From: UBA7445 sp042096455
Lineage (GTDB): Bacteria > Verrucomicrobiota > Verrucomicrobiia > Opitutales > Coraliomargaritaceae
Length of the DNA: 64,000 nucleotides
Direction: 5' to 3'
NCBI GenBank assembly: GCA_042096455.1
Contig: JBELLU010000001.1
Coordinates: 26,813 to 90,812 of the forward strand
Part shown: one piece after another, positions 8,538-19,407 of the stretch
Position numbering within the stretch: the stretch's first letter is position 1
Layout of the letters: each line of letters starts with the position of its first letter
Made by a program: the position numbers and the translations under genes
The notes under the pieces: model-generated
Told to the model about the DNA's origin: nothing
The model's input: only the letters and a program-made list of their open reading frames with translations
The model's database searches: none

Positions 8538-10508
8538 ATGAATCGTCTACCGTTGCCCCTTCTGTTGGTCCTCGCCCTTTTGATGGGCTGGGGCTTGAAC
8601 CATGTATTTTCGCCTGCGCCGGTAGGGCGGGATGATTCCAAGACGCCGGGACAAACGACATCCGCCTCCTCGAGGGGAAGCGCGGAGGGTGCGTCAGCCG
8701 GGGAAGCGGCTGCTGCGAATGAAACCGCAAGGGGGGAATCCCTCGAGGGGGAAGGTCAGGACGGGAAGCCTATAAGCGTGGAGCTGATGACGGAGCGGAT
8801 AAATGAATTGTCGAACTCGCCCTCGATGTCGAATGCGCGTGAGACGCTGGATTTGATCGCGGGGCTATCGCAGGATGGCTTGCGGGAATTACTGTTGAAT
8901 GATGAAAGCGGCGGTTGGGGAATGAGCGACGGGATGGTTTCCAGTTTGGCGTTTATGGCGTGGGTGGACCGCGACCCGCAGGCCGCCTTTGATTTTTATC
9001 AAAATGAATTACCGGCGGGGAATCGTTCGCGACACAGTATGTCGCTCTTTTCCGCCTGGGCGGGGGTGGATCCCGAAGCGGCGGCCGCGGCGGCGGCGCA
9101 GATTGAGTCCGGGCACGATCGTTCTCTGGCGAATTATGCGATTGCGCGGGCGATGCTGGACACGGACCCGAACCGTGCTTTTGAGGTCTTGGAGCAAGGC
9201 GGGGGCGATATGCGGGGTTGGCGTTACAATGCCTTGTTTGCGCAATGGGCGGCGAAGGATCCCGCCGGTGCGCTGGCAAAGATTGAAACCCTGCCAAGTG
9301 GGGAGATGCGTGATAATGCCCTGCAGGGATATGTGATCGCGTTGAGTCGGGAGGACCCCGAGGCGGCGGGAAATTTTGCCTTGAATTTGACGGACGCGGA
9401 TCAGCGGGCGCGGGTGATGCCGCGTTTGATGTATGAGTGGGTGCGGCGTGACATGGACGGGGCGCTGGCTTTTTTGGGAAATTTACCGAACGATGGAACG
9501 AAGAATGAAATCATCCGCAACAGCATGTGGGGTCTGACGCGGAGTGATCCGGTGCGGGCTTATAACTTTGTGGTGGAAAATATGACGGGGAAGGCCCGGG
9601 ATGATGCGCTGGGTCGGGTGGTCGGTGAATTGGCGCGCCGCGACCCGATGCAGGTTCTCCAGATTATTGACAGCTTGCCCTATGGTCGCGCCTATGAAAA
9701 CGCGGTGAGTAGTCTCGCGAGTCGTTGGGGCCGGGAGGATCCCATCGCGGCGATGGAATGGGTGCAGAGCTTGCAGGATGGGCCGGAAAAAGGGAATGCG
9801 CGGATGGCGGTTTTGAATGCCTTTGCGAGCAATGACAAGGAGGGAGCGATGGAATACCTCCGGACGATCCCGCCCGGTACGGACAAGAATACATTGGTGA
9901 CGAATCTAGCGCGGGAGTTAACGAAGGACAACCCGGCGGCAGCGCTGGACTGGGCGGATGCGATGCCGGACAGTGATCTTGCCAATCGCGCGCGGAACTC
10001 GGTTTTACGGGAATGGGCGGGTCGCGACCCGGTGGGGATGATTGCGCATTTGGAGCGAAGCGGCGACACGGAGGCATTGATAAGTCAGGCGTCTATCTTG
10101 GCGAGTAGTTATGCCCGCCAGGATGCTGCGAGCGCGGCGATTTGGGCATTGGGTCTGGAGGATCCAAAGGCGCAAATCAAGGCGATGGAGGAAGTGACTG
10201 AAGAATGGTTGGATCACGATACCTACGAGGCAACGGTATGGATCTCGGAACTGGAAAAAGGGCCCGCCCGTGACAAGGCGGTAGAGGAACTGGTGCAAAA
10301 GGTGCGGCGGACCGATACGCCCTCGGCGCTGACTTGGGGCTTGACGATCGACAACCGGAAAAACCGCACGCAATCAGTGAACGGACTCTTGCGCACGATG
10401 AAGAGCAAGGGTCAGGAGGCGGAGGCGCGGCAGATGTTGAAGGCCAGCGATTTGCCGGAGGGCGAGGTCAATAAATATCTGGAGCTTCTGGAGGACAAGA
10501 CCACCTAG
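8538..10508 (+). CDS. Secreted or membrane-anchored DP-repeat (helical repeat) protein
   Basis: The 656-residue product starts with a strong hydrophobic signal or anchor (LPLPLLLVLALLMGWGLNHV), then a Gly/Ser/Glu-rich linker, then about fifteen degenerate repeats of 30-37 residues. Each carries W.xxDPxxA-like cores: WVDRDPQAAF, WAGVDPEAAA, WAAKDPAGAL, LSREDPEAAG, LTRSDPVRAY, WGREDPIAAM, WAGRDPVGMI. This is probably an alpha-helical solenoid similar in principle to HEAT/TPR. ATG 8538 is chosen because it gives the signal segment directly; the frame extends upstream without one. Function unknown; likely periplasmic scaffolding or protein binding. Convergent with the ABC-F gene. Confidence 0.8.
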   Translation: MNRLPLPLLLVLALLMGWGLNHVFSPAPVGRDDSKTPGQTTSASSRGSAEGASAGEAAAANETARGESLEGEGQDGKPISVELMTERINELSNSPSMSNARETLDLIAGLSQDGLRELLLNDESGGWGMSDGMVSSLAFMAWVDRDPQAAFDFYQNELPAGNRSRHSMSLFSAWAGVDPEAAAAAAAQIESGHDRSLANYAIARAMLDTDPNRAFEVLEQGGGDMRGWRYNALFAQWAAKDPAGALAKIETLPSGEMRDNALQGYVIALSREDPEAAGNFALNLTDADQRARVMPRLMYEWVRRDMDGALAFLGNLPNDGTKNEIIRNSMWGLTRSDPVRAYNFVVENMTGKARDDALGRVVGELARRDPMQVLQIIDSLPYGRAYENAVSSLASRWGREDPIAAMEWVQSLQDGPEKGNARMAVLNAFASNDKEGAMEYLRTIPPGTDKNTLVTNLARELTKDNPAAALDWADAMPDSDLANRARNSVLREWAGRDPVGMIAHLERSGDTEALISQASILASSYARQDAASAAIWALGLEDPKAQIKAMEEVTEEWLDHDTYEATVWISELEKGPARDKAVEELVQKVRRTDTPSALTWGLTIDNRKNRTQSVNGLLRTMKSKGQEAEARQMLKASDLPEGEVNKYLELLEDKTT

Positions 10509-10522
10509 GGCGGCTTCGCGGC

Positions 10523-12148
10523 TTAGCCCTTGGCGTCTTCCATTTCCTTTTCGAGTCGTTCGATATATTCGGAGACGTTGCAGGTAAGGAGACGGGTGGA
10601 GCCCGGGGAGACCTCGAGGACTTTGTTCACGACCCCGTCGAGGAAGGCGCGGTCGTGCGAGACGAGAATGACGGTGCCGTCGAAGGCATTGATGGCATCC
10701 TGCAGGACTTCCTTGGATTTGATATCGAGGTGATTGGTCGGTTCGTCGAGGATGAGGCAATTGCCGGGCTTCATGAGCATCTTGGCAAGGGCGACCCGGT
10801 TCTTTTCGCCACCGGAAAGGACTGCGGTTTTTTTGAGGGCTTCGTCGCCGGAGAAGAGGAGGGCGCCGAGAGCGGCGCGGGGGTTGGCCTCGGAGTTATC
10901 GATCGCGGCGTCTTCGACTTCTTCGAGGACCGATTTCGCGGGGTCGAGTTCGTCGGCCTGGGATTGGGCGAAGTAACTGATAACGGTGTTGAGTCCCTTC
11001 TCGATGGAGCCGTCCTGGTAGGGTTCGCAATCCGCCATGATGCGGGCGAGGGTTGATTTACCGGCACCGTTCACGCCGACCACTGCGATGCGGTCGCCCT
11101 TGTCGATGCGGAGGTCGAGTCCGTCAAAGATGACGTTATCTTCGTAGGCTTTGTGAAGGTTGGTGATGGTGATGACCTTGGAGCTCGCGGGGGGCGGCGG
11201 GGGGAAGCGGAAGAAGATTTTCTTTTCGTCGCGCGGGATGGTGATGAGCTCCATTTTTTCGAGCTGCTTGATGCGGGACTGCACCATGCTGGCTTTTTTG
11301 ACGTTGGAACGGAATTTGTTGATGAAGTCCTTGATATCGGAGATTTCGCGTTGCTGGTTTTTGTAGGCTTTGCGAAGGGTTTCGAGGCGTTGTTCGGTTT
11401 CCTTGAGGTAGAAGGAATAGTTGCCCTTGAAGGAGTTGAGGTTGCCGAGCTTGAGTTCGAGGGTGCGGTTCGTGACGGTATCGAGGAAGGCGCGGTCGTG
11501 CGAAATGATGATGAGGGCGCCCTGGTAATGGCTGAGGTAATTCTCGACCCAATGCTGTGAGACGATGTCGAGGTGATTGGTCGGTTCGTCGAGAATGATG
11601 AGGGAAGGGCTTTGGAGGAGGAGTTTCGCGAGGGCGATACGCATTTGCCAACCGCCCGAGAACTCGCCGGTGTCGCGTTGAAAATCGGAATCCTTAAAGC
11701 CCATGCCGAGGAGGATGCGCTCGATGCGGGACTTCATCTTTTGGGGTTCGTAGTCCTCCAGTTGTTGTTCCCATTCGCCGACCGCGTCGATGAGGTCGTA
11801 GTATTCCTCGGATTCGGTGTCCATTTCCAGCATCGCCTCGTCCGCCTTCGCGATTTTTTCCTGTAACTGGAGGATATCGCCAAAGGCGCTCTCGGCTTCG
11901 GCATAGAGGGTTTTGCCGGCGACTTCGATGCCGTCCTGGGGAAGGTAGCCAACTGAGACGTAATCGGGTTTGTCGAAGGTGCCCTTGTCCGCCTCCATTT
12001 CGCCCATGATCATGCGCAGGAGGGTGGTCTTGCCGGAACCGTTGGCGCCGACGAGGCCGATGCGGTCGCGGGGGCCGATAACGCCGTTGATGGCGTTATA
12101 GAGGGTTTTTTTACCGAAGTGGTGGGTGACTTGATTGATGGTGATCAT
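10523..12148 (-). CDS. ABC-F family translation-associated ATPase
   Basis: A soluble protein of 541 residues with two ABC domains and no membrane segments: Walker A GANGSGKTT and GVNGAGKST, signatures FSGGWQMR and LSGGEKNR, and LDEPTNHLD in both halves. The charged linker between them (ETEQRLETLRKAYKNQQ onward) matches the ABC-F P-site tRNA-interaction motif region. Members act on the ribosome (EttA, Uup, YbiT, YheS types) rather than in transport. The subfamily is not certain; there is no long Uup-like C-terminal coiled coil. Convergent with the preceding DP-repeat gene, leaving a 14-bp gap. Confidence 0.9.
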   Translation of the reverse strand: MITINQVTHHFGKKTLYNAINGVIGPRDRIGLVGANGSGKTTLLRMIMGEMEADKGTFDKPDYVSVGYLPQDGIEVAGKTLYAEAESAFGDILQLQEKIAKADEAMLEMDTESEEYYDLIDAVGEWEQQLEDYEPQKMKSRIERILLGMGFKDSDFQRDTGEFSGGWQMRIALAKLLLQSPSLIILDEPTNHLDIVSQHWVENYLSHYQGALIIISHDRAFLDTVTNRTLELKLGNLNSFKGNYSFYLKETEQRLETLRKAYKNQQREISDIKDFINKFRSNVKKASMVQSRIKQLEKMELITIPRDEKKIFFRFPPPPPASSKVITITNLHKAYEDNVIFDGLDLRIDKGDRIAVVGVNGAGKSTLARIMADCEPYQDGSIEKGLNTVISYFAQSQADELDPAKSVLEEVEDAAIDNSEANPRAALGALLFSGDEALKKTAVLSGGEKNRVALAKMLMKPGNCLILDEPTNHLDIKSKEVLQDAINAFDGTVILVSHDRAFLDGVVNKVLEVSPGSTRLLTCNVSEYIERLEKEMEDAKG

Positions 12149-12219
12149 GAGCTGGAAAGTAAGGGAAGTTGTGAGATGGTGGGCGCGGAGGCAAGCTGGA
12201 AGGGATGGGTTTGGGCATG

Positions 12220-12248
12220 AAAAAGCCCGCTGCGGGAACAGCGGGCCG
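12220..12248 (-). terminator. Rho-independent terminator of the EF-hand gene
   Basis: On the minus strand GCCCGCTG and CAGCGGGC pair around a TTCCCG loop and are followed by five T's. It sits 26 bases downstream of the EF-hand gene stop and upstream of the ABC-F start. Confidence 0.8.
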
Positions 12249-12273
12249 AATGGGTTAATCGTAACGTTCCGAT

Positions 12274-12642
12274 TTAGTTCCCGCAGGCGGAACAGCCGGA
12301 GCCTCCACTTTTTTTGGCACCGGGGCCCTTGGGCCCTTGCCCGCCGCTGAAGCGTTCGCGGGCGGCGCGGCGTTCCTCTGCGGTGATTTGCCCGTCTCCA
12401 TCTGCGTCGAGGTGGTCAAACATACGCTGGGCGCGTTCCGGACTGCCAGCCATTTCGGCTTCGTCGAGGGTGATGATGCCGTCGCCATTGGCATCTATTT
12501 GCTGCATCTTTGCGATGTGTTGCGCGTGTTTGCCGCCGCCTTTTTTTCCCTTGCGGGAGGAGTCCTCGCTTTGAGCGGTGAGTGCCAGCGGGACGAGAGT
12601 TGCCGCCAATAAGGCGGCGCCGAGTGTTTTGGATAACTTCAT
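12274..12642 (-). CDS. Secreted EF-hand domain protein
   Basis: A 122-residue protein with a signal peptide (KLSKTLGAALLAATLVPLALTA) and two calcium-binding EF-hand loops, DANGDGIITLDE and DADGDGQITAEE, each with the expected acidic ligands at loop positions 1, 3, 5 and 12. The tail is basic and glycine-rich and ends GGSGCSACGN, with two cysteines that could form a disulfide or bind metal. It likely works in the periplasm as a calcium-binding protein. Monocistronic, with its own terminator. Confidence 0.85.
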   Translation of the reverse strand: MKLSKTLGAALLAATLVPLALTAQSEDSSRKGKKGGGKHAQHIAKMQQIDANGDGIITLDEAEMAGSPERAQRMFDHLDADGDGQITAEERRAARERFSGGQGPKGPGAKKSGGSGCSACGN

Positions 12643-12680
12643 AATTACAGTATTGATTGTATATTTACGGCAGAAAAGCC

Positions 12681-12709
12681 GCTTCAGAGAACAAATCGCA
12701 TACTGAAGC
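12681..12709 (-). terminator. Possible weak terminator after rph
   Basis: GCTTCAG and CTGAAGC form a 7-bp stem with a 15-base loop. On the minus strand it is followed by GGCTTTTCTG, an imperfect U-tract, 18 bases downstream of the rph stop. Confidence 0.4.
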
Positions 12710-12726
12710 TTAAAGTTTCACAAAAA

Positions 12727-13494
12727 TCAGGCGAGTCCCGCCGCGATGGCATCGTTTTGCATGCGGGTAAGGTCCGCGATCCCGTCGGCGCCGAGGGCGA
12801 GAAGGGTGTCGAGTTGTTCGCGGGAAAAGGTGGCTTCTTCACCGGAGCTTTGGACTTCGACGAATTGCCCGCTGCCGGTCATGACGAGGTTGGCGTCGAC
12901 GCTGGCGTCTTTGTCCTCGGGGTAATTGAGGTCGAGGACGGGAGTATCGCGGTAGACTCCAACCGAGACCGCTGCGACGGAATCCTTGAAGGGGTTCTCC
13001 TCGAGTTCTCCGGCGGCGATTTTCTTTTGGACGGCAATTTGAGCGGCGACATAGGCGCCGGTGATGGAGGCGGTACGGGTGCCGCCATCCGCCTGAAGCA
13101 CGTCGCAATCGACCCAGAGGGATTGGGCGGGTAATTTTTTGAGGTCGAGGACGGCGCGGAGGGCGCGTCCGATGAGGCGTTGGATTTCGATGGTGCGACC
13201 ATCGACTTTGCCGCGGGAGCTATCGCGGGCCTTGCGGTCGAGGGTACTGTAGGGGAGCATGGAATATTCGGCGGTGAGCCAGCCGCCTTCGACGCCCTGG
13301 GCACGCATCCAACCCGGGACACGGTTTTCGATGGAGGCGGCGCAGATCACGCGGGTATCGCCGAAGCTGACTAGGACGGAGCCGGGGGCGTGGGGCGCAA
13401 TGCCGGTTTGAAATGCCACAGGGCGGAGGGCATCGACGGAGCGGCCATCGGGGCGTGAGAAAGGATCGTTGGTTTGGGAAGGATCAGGTTTCAT
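12727..13494 (-). CDS. rph: Ribonuclease PH
   Basis: Phosphorolytic 3'-5' exoribonuclease that trims tRNA 3' ends. The 255-residue product has the characteristic start DGRSVDALRPVAFQTGI, GSVLVSFGDTRVICAAS, the YSMLPYST segment, GRTIEIQRLIGRALRAV and the phosphate-binding DGGTRTASITGAYVA. Length is normal for the family. It is divergent from metG, with 111 bp between the two starts. Confidence 0.95.
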   Translation of the reverse strand: MKPDPSQTNDPFSRPDGRSVDALRPVAFQTGIAPHAPGSVLVSFGDTRVICAASIENRVPGWMRAQGVEGGWLTAEYSMLPYSTLDRKARDSSRGKVDGRTIEIQRLIGRALRAVLDLKKLPAQSLWVDCDVLQADGGTRTASITGAYVAAQIAVQKKIAAGELEENPFKDSVAAVSVGVYRDTPVLDLNYPEDKDASVDANLVMTGSGQFVEVQSSGEEATFSREQLDTLLALGADGIADLTRMQNDAIAAGLA

Positions 13495-13605
13495 GGGGAG
13501 GGAGTGAAACGGGGGTAGGGGGCGGAAGCAAGCAGGCAGTTGGATTCTTTGGCGATGCCAAGCTTGCAGAAGAGGCGAGAATCGCCCAAGGTGCGTTGTT
13601 TTGAG

Positions 13606-15141
13606 ATGAGCAAAAGTTTTTATATTACGACCGCGATTGATTACGCCAATGGTTCACCGCATTTGGGTCATGCCTACGAGAAGGTCTTGACCGACATCGT
13701 GGCACGCTTCCGCCGCTTGCAGGGGGACGAGGTGAAATTCCTGACGGGCCTGGATGAACACGGGCAGAAGGTGCAGATGTCAGCGCAGAAGGCCGGGGTG
13801 GAACCGATTGAGGTTTGCGACCGTTTGGCGGGCGAATTTCAGGGATTGTGCGCGCGTCTGGGAATCTCGAATGATGATTACATTCGGACCACGGAGGGTC
13901 GGCACAAGGCGGTGGTGCAGGACATTTTGCAACAACTCTACGACAAGGGGGAGATCTACAAGGCGGAGTATGCTGGATTTTACAGCCCACGGCAGGAGCA
14001 ATTTGTGACGGAAAAGGAAAAGGTGGACGGGGAATGGCCGGAGATCTACGGGGAAGTCGAGGAGGTGATTGAGACCAACTATTTCTTCAAGCTGGCGCAG
14101 TATCAGGACTGGTTGGTGGAGACGATTCGGGAGAACGAGGCGATGATCTACCCGCGTTTCCGCACTGCGGACGTTTTGCAATTCCTGAAGGAACCCTTGA
14201 ACGATTTGTGTATTTCGCGTCCGAAGTCGCGTCTCGAATGGGGGATTGAATTACCCTTTGATACGGATTTCGTGACCTACGTGTGGTTTGATGCGCTGAC
14301 GAATTACATCACGGCGGCGGGTTATGGTACGGAAGCGTTTGCGGAGCATTGGCCGGCGGATTACCATGTGATCGGGAAGGACATTCTGGTGCCGCCGCAC
14401 GCGGTGTATTGGCCGATCATGCTGAAGGCGCTGGGCTTGGAATTGCCGCGTCATTTTCTGGTGCACGGTTGGTGGTTGAGTTCCGGTTCGAAGATGTCGA
14501 AGAGCACTGGCGAGGTGGTGGATCCCCTGACTTTGATTGAACAATTCGGGGCGGATGCCTTTCGGTATTTTGTGACGCGTGAGATGAACGTGGGGCAGGA
14601 CAGTGAATTTTCGCTGGAATTATTTATGAGTCGTTACAACAGCGATTTGGCGAATGACCTCGGGAATCTGGTGAGTCGATTGTTGAATATGGGCGGACGC
14701 TACACGGAGGGCAAGGTGCCGAAGGCGACGGTTGAGGGGGAACCCGAGCAGGTTCTCAAGGCGGCATGGGAGGCGACGCAGGCGGAACTGGTTCCGCTGT
14801 ATGAGGGCTTTCAATTTCACCGCGCGTTGGAACGGATTTTTGGTTTTATCTCGGCGATCAATAAATACGCGGAAACGCGGGCGCCGTGGAAATTGGCGAA
14901 ATCGGAGGCAGCGGAGGACCGTGAAAAATTGGAGACCTCGCTGGCGGTGATGGCAGAGGCGCTGCGCTTGAGCATGGTTTTGTTGACGCCGGTGATGCCG
15001 GAAATTTCTGCGAAGGTGCGTGCTTTGATTGGAGCGGAGTCTTTCGAGAGCCTGGAGGGTCAACTGGACTGGGGGACCCGTCTGGAAGGTGCTTCGTTAG
15101 GAGAAAAGACGATCCTTTTCCCGCGACCTGAACGGACTTAG
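13606..15141 (+). CDS. metG: Methionyl-tRNA synthetase
   Basis: Charges tRNA-Met with methionine. The 511-residue enzyme is class I, with the HIGH-like motif HLGH (19-22) and KMSKS at 296-300. It lacks the C-terminal tRNA-binding domain of long MetG enzymes and the zinc-knuckle cysteines of the E. coli type; the equivalent region reads FYSPRQEQFV, so it belongs to the shorter, zinc-free group. ATG 13606 is preferred over upstream in-frame starts because it places the conserved FYITTAIDY near the N-terminus. Confidence 0.95.
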   Translation: MSKSFYITTAIDYANGSPHLGHAYEKVLTDIVARFRRLQGDEVKFLTGLDEHGQKVQMSAQKAGVEPIEVCDRLAGEFQGLCARLGISNDDYIRTTEGRHKAVVQDILQQLYDKGEIYKAEYAGFYSPRQEQFVTEKEKVDGEWPEIYGEVEEVIETNYFFKLAQYQDWLVETIRENEAMIYPRFRTADVLQFLKEPLNDLCISRPKSRLEWGIELPFDTDFVTYVWFDALTNYITAAGYGTEAFAEHWPADYHVIGKDILVPPHAVYWPIMLKALGLELPRHFLVHGWWLSSGSKMSKSTGEVVDPLTLIEQFGADAFRYFVTREMNVGQDSEFSLELFMSRYNSDLANDLGNLVSRLLNMGGRYTEGKVPKATVEGEPEQVLKAAWEATQAELVPLYEGFQFHRALERIFGFISAINKYAETRAPWKLAKSEAAEDREKLETSLAVMAEALRLSMVLLTPVMPEISAKVRALIGAESFESLEGQLDWGTRLEGASLGEKTILFPRPERT

Positions 15142-15208
15142 GGGCGGTGGTCAGTTGCTGGGTTGTTTTATGTTAGACAGCCCTCAATTAAGCTAGTATT
15201 CCTAAGAT

Positions 15209-15904
15209 ATGGCCCAAAGGCAGGATTGTATTCACTACTTATTTGATTTCGGGGAGCGGCAGGTTTCCTTTGAGGTCGATACTGTGAAGACGGATTCTGT
15301 GCAATTGACCGAGGATTTACCGGAGTGGGCGCTACTGGATTATCGGAAGTGTCAGAATTGCGAGGTCAGTTCAGATGCATGTTTGACTTGTGCGATGGCG
15401 TTGCGCGTGGAGAAGGTGATCAAGGCATTTGGCAGCAATGTATCGACTGAATTGGTTCATGTAAAGGTGCAGACCCCGCAACGGGAATTTGCGCGGGATT
15501 GCGACTTGCAGACGGGGATTCACTCCTTGATGGGTCTGTTAATGGCGACCTGTGGTTGTTCGCATCTAGAGAGTATGCGCAAGCTGGTAAATTTCCACAT
15601 CCCGTTTTGCTCAACGGAGGAAAGCCTGCGGCGGGTGGTTGGTGCCTACCTGACGGAGCAATATTTTGTAATGCGGGACGGGGGTCAGCCCGACTGGGGT
15701 ATGGAGCGCCTGTCCGCAATATTTTCGCAATTGGCGCAGGTGAATCAGGATTTTGTGCGGCGTTTGCAGGGGACGATGGAAAAGGACGCGGTAAATAATG
15801 CGATTCTGGGCTTTTTCGCGACCGCATCCTTATTTGCGACGGATTTGAGTGGTCAGATGGACCGGCAACGCGCTTATCTTCTGAACGAATTGCCGGTCGA
15901 TTGA
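15209..15904 (+). CDS. Conserved protein of unknown function with a four-cysteine motif
   Basis: The 231-residue cytoplasmic protein is not assigned to a known family here. Near residue 50 it has CQNCEVSSDACLTC, two CxxC pairs five residues apart that could bind zinc or an Fe-S cluster. A second pair (ATCGCSHLESMRKL) lies near residue 115. The second half is mostly helical. No signal peptide or membrane segment is seen. It lies 67 bp after metG on the same strand and is convergent with the mini RNase III-like gene. Confidence 0.75.
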   Translation: MAQRQDCIHYLFDFGERQVSFEVDTVKTDSVQLTEDLPEWALLDYRKCQNCEVSSDACLTCAMALRVEKVIKAFGSNVSTELVHVKVQTPQREFARDCDLQTGIHSLMGLLMATCGCSHLESMRKLVNFHIPFCSTEESLRRVVGAYLTEQYFVMRDGGQPDWGMERLSAIFSQLAQVNQDFVRRLQGTMEKDAVNNAILGFFATASLFATDLSGQMDRQRAYLLNELPVD

Positions 15905-15944
15905 TAGGGAGCGCAGGTTTGGTTTGCCTGCGGTTAGCGGAATC

Positions 15945-16274
15945 CTACTTGCTTTTGTTGCGGTAGCTGCGGTTGGCACGCTGGCGGTTTTTGCGTTGTT
16001 TGAGATAGAGCGGAACGCAGTTTTCATCGATCCATTCAAAGGCAGCGTGGAGTCCCTCGGACTGGTAGATTTTACCGATGGCGGCTTCGACTGAAGTGGG
16101 CTCACCGAGTGAAGCGAGGAATTGGTTGGAAGTCAGCTCGGTGAATGCTTCGGCGCGCTGGGCGGGCGCGATGTCGGCTTTTTGAAGAATCCATTGTCGG
16201 GCAAAGAGGGCAAGGACGGCGTCACCGATCCATGCCTCGGTGCGTTCTTCCTTTTTGTTCTTCGGAGTTGGCAT
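15945..16274 (-). CDS. Short RNase III-domain protein (Mini-III-like)
   Basis: The 109-residue protein contains EAWIGDAVLALFAR, the RNase III catalytic signature with Glu and Asp in register with the FLGDAVL motif of rnc. A helical segment follows (SNQFLASLGEPTSVEAAIG). There is no double-stranded RNA-binding domain. It resembles Mini-III-type enzymes, which mature 23S rRNA, and ends in a basic tail (KQRKNRQRANRSYRNKSK) that may bind RNA. It lies 18 bases after the polA stop on the same strand, so probably the same transcript. The specific substrate is inference. Confidence 0.75.
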   Translation of the reverse strand: MPTPKNKKEERTEAWIGDAVLALFARQWILQKADIAPAQRAEAFTELTSNQFLASLGEPTSVEAAIGKIYQSEGLHAAFEWIDENCVPLYLKQRKNRQRANRSYRNKSK

Positions 16275-16292
16275 GCCTGCAAGGGGAAGGAT

Positions 16293-19079
<2,787 letters not shown>

Positions 19080-19136
19080 GATGGGGAGTGTGCGAGGGGG
19101 AGGCGCGAGGTCGAACCTTGAATCCAAAAGAGGCAT

Positions 19137-19169
19137 AAAAAAACCCCACGCGTTGTGCGAGGGGTTTGT
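19137..19169 (-). terminator. Terminator between the PVC small protein gene and polA
   Basis: On the minus strand AAACCCC and GGGGTTT form the stem around a 13-base loop, followed by a T-run. It lies 21 bases after the stop of the small basic protein gene, so that gene is probably transcribed separately from polA. Confidence 0.8.
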
Positions 19170-19189
19170 GGGAGCGTTAAAAGTCTCGT

Positions 19190-19348
19190 TTATGCTTCCG
19201 GGGTGGTTTTCTTGAGGCCGAGGACGCGGTCACCATCTTTCCACTGCCCGCGTTTTTTGAGCAGGTCAACGCGTTCGAAACGTTTGAGAACGGTGCGGTT
19301 CTTTTTGCCACCTCCACCGGAGGCCTTGAAGCTGTTATGTTGTGTCAT
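19190..19348 (-). CDS. Small basic protein, PVC superphylum signature type
   Basis: A 52-residue, lysine/arginine-rich protein: it begins MTQHNSFKASGGGGKKNRTV and continues LKRFERVDLLKKRGQWKDGD, ending GLKKTTPEA. It matches the small nucleic-acid-binding protein reported as a signature shared by Verrucomicrobia, Chlamydiae, Lentisphaerae and Planctomycetes. The LKRFERV-LLKKRGQW core is the recognisable part; this family assignment is from memory. It has its own terminator and is short enough to be missed by length-filtered gene calling. Its molecular role is not known; RNA or DNA binding is suggested by its charge. Confidence 0.9.
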   Translation of the reverse strand: MTQHNSFKASGGGGKKNRTVLKRFERVDLLKKRGQWKDGDRVLGLKKTTPEA

Positions 19349-19407
19349 ATACGGATTCGGTTAAAATTAGACGCGTTAGAAAAGGGGAGGGCTGAGGTGG
19401 GGGCAAG

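Noticed and set aside
10507..10531. Shared terminator between the DP-repeat and ABC-F genes
   Set aside because: AGGGC and GCCCT can pair across the stop codons, but the loop is long and no T-run is present.
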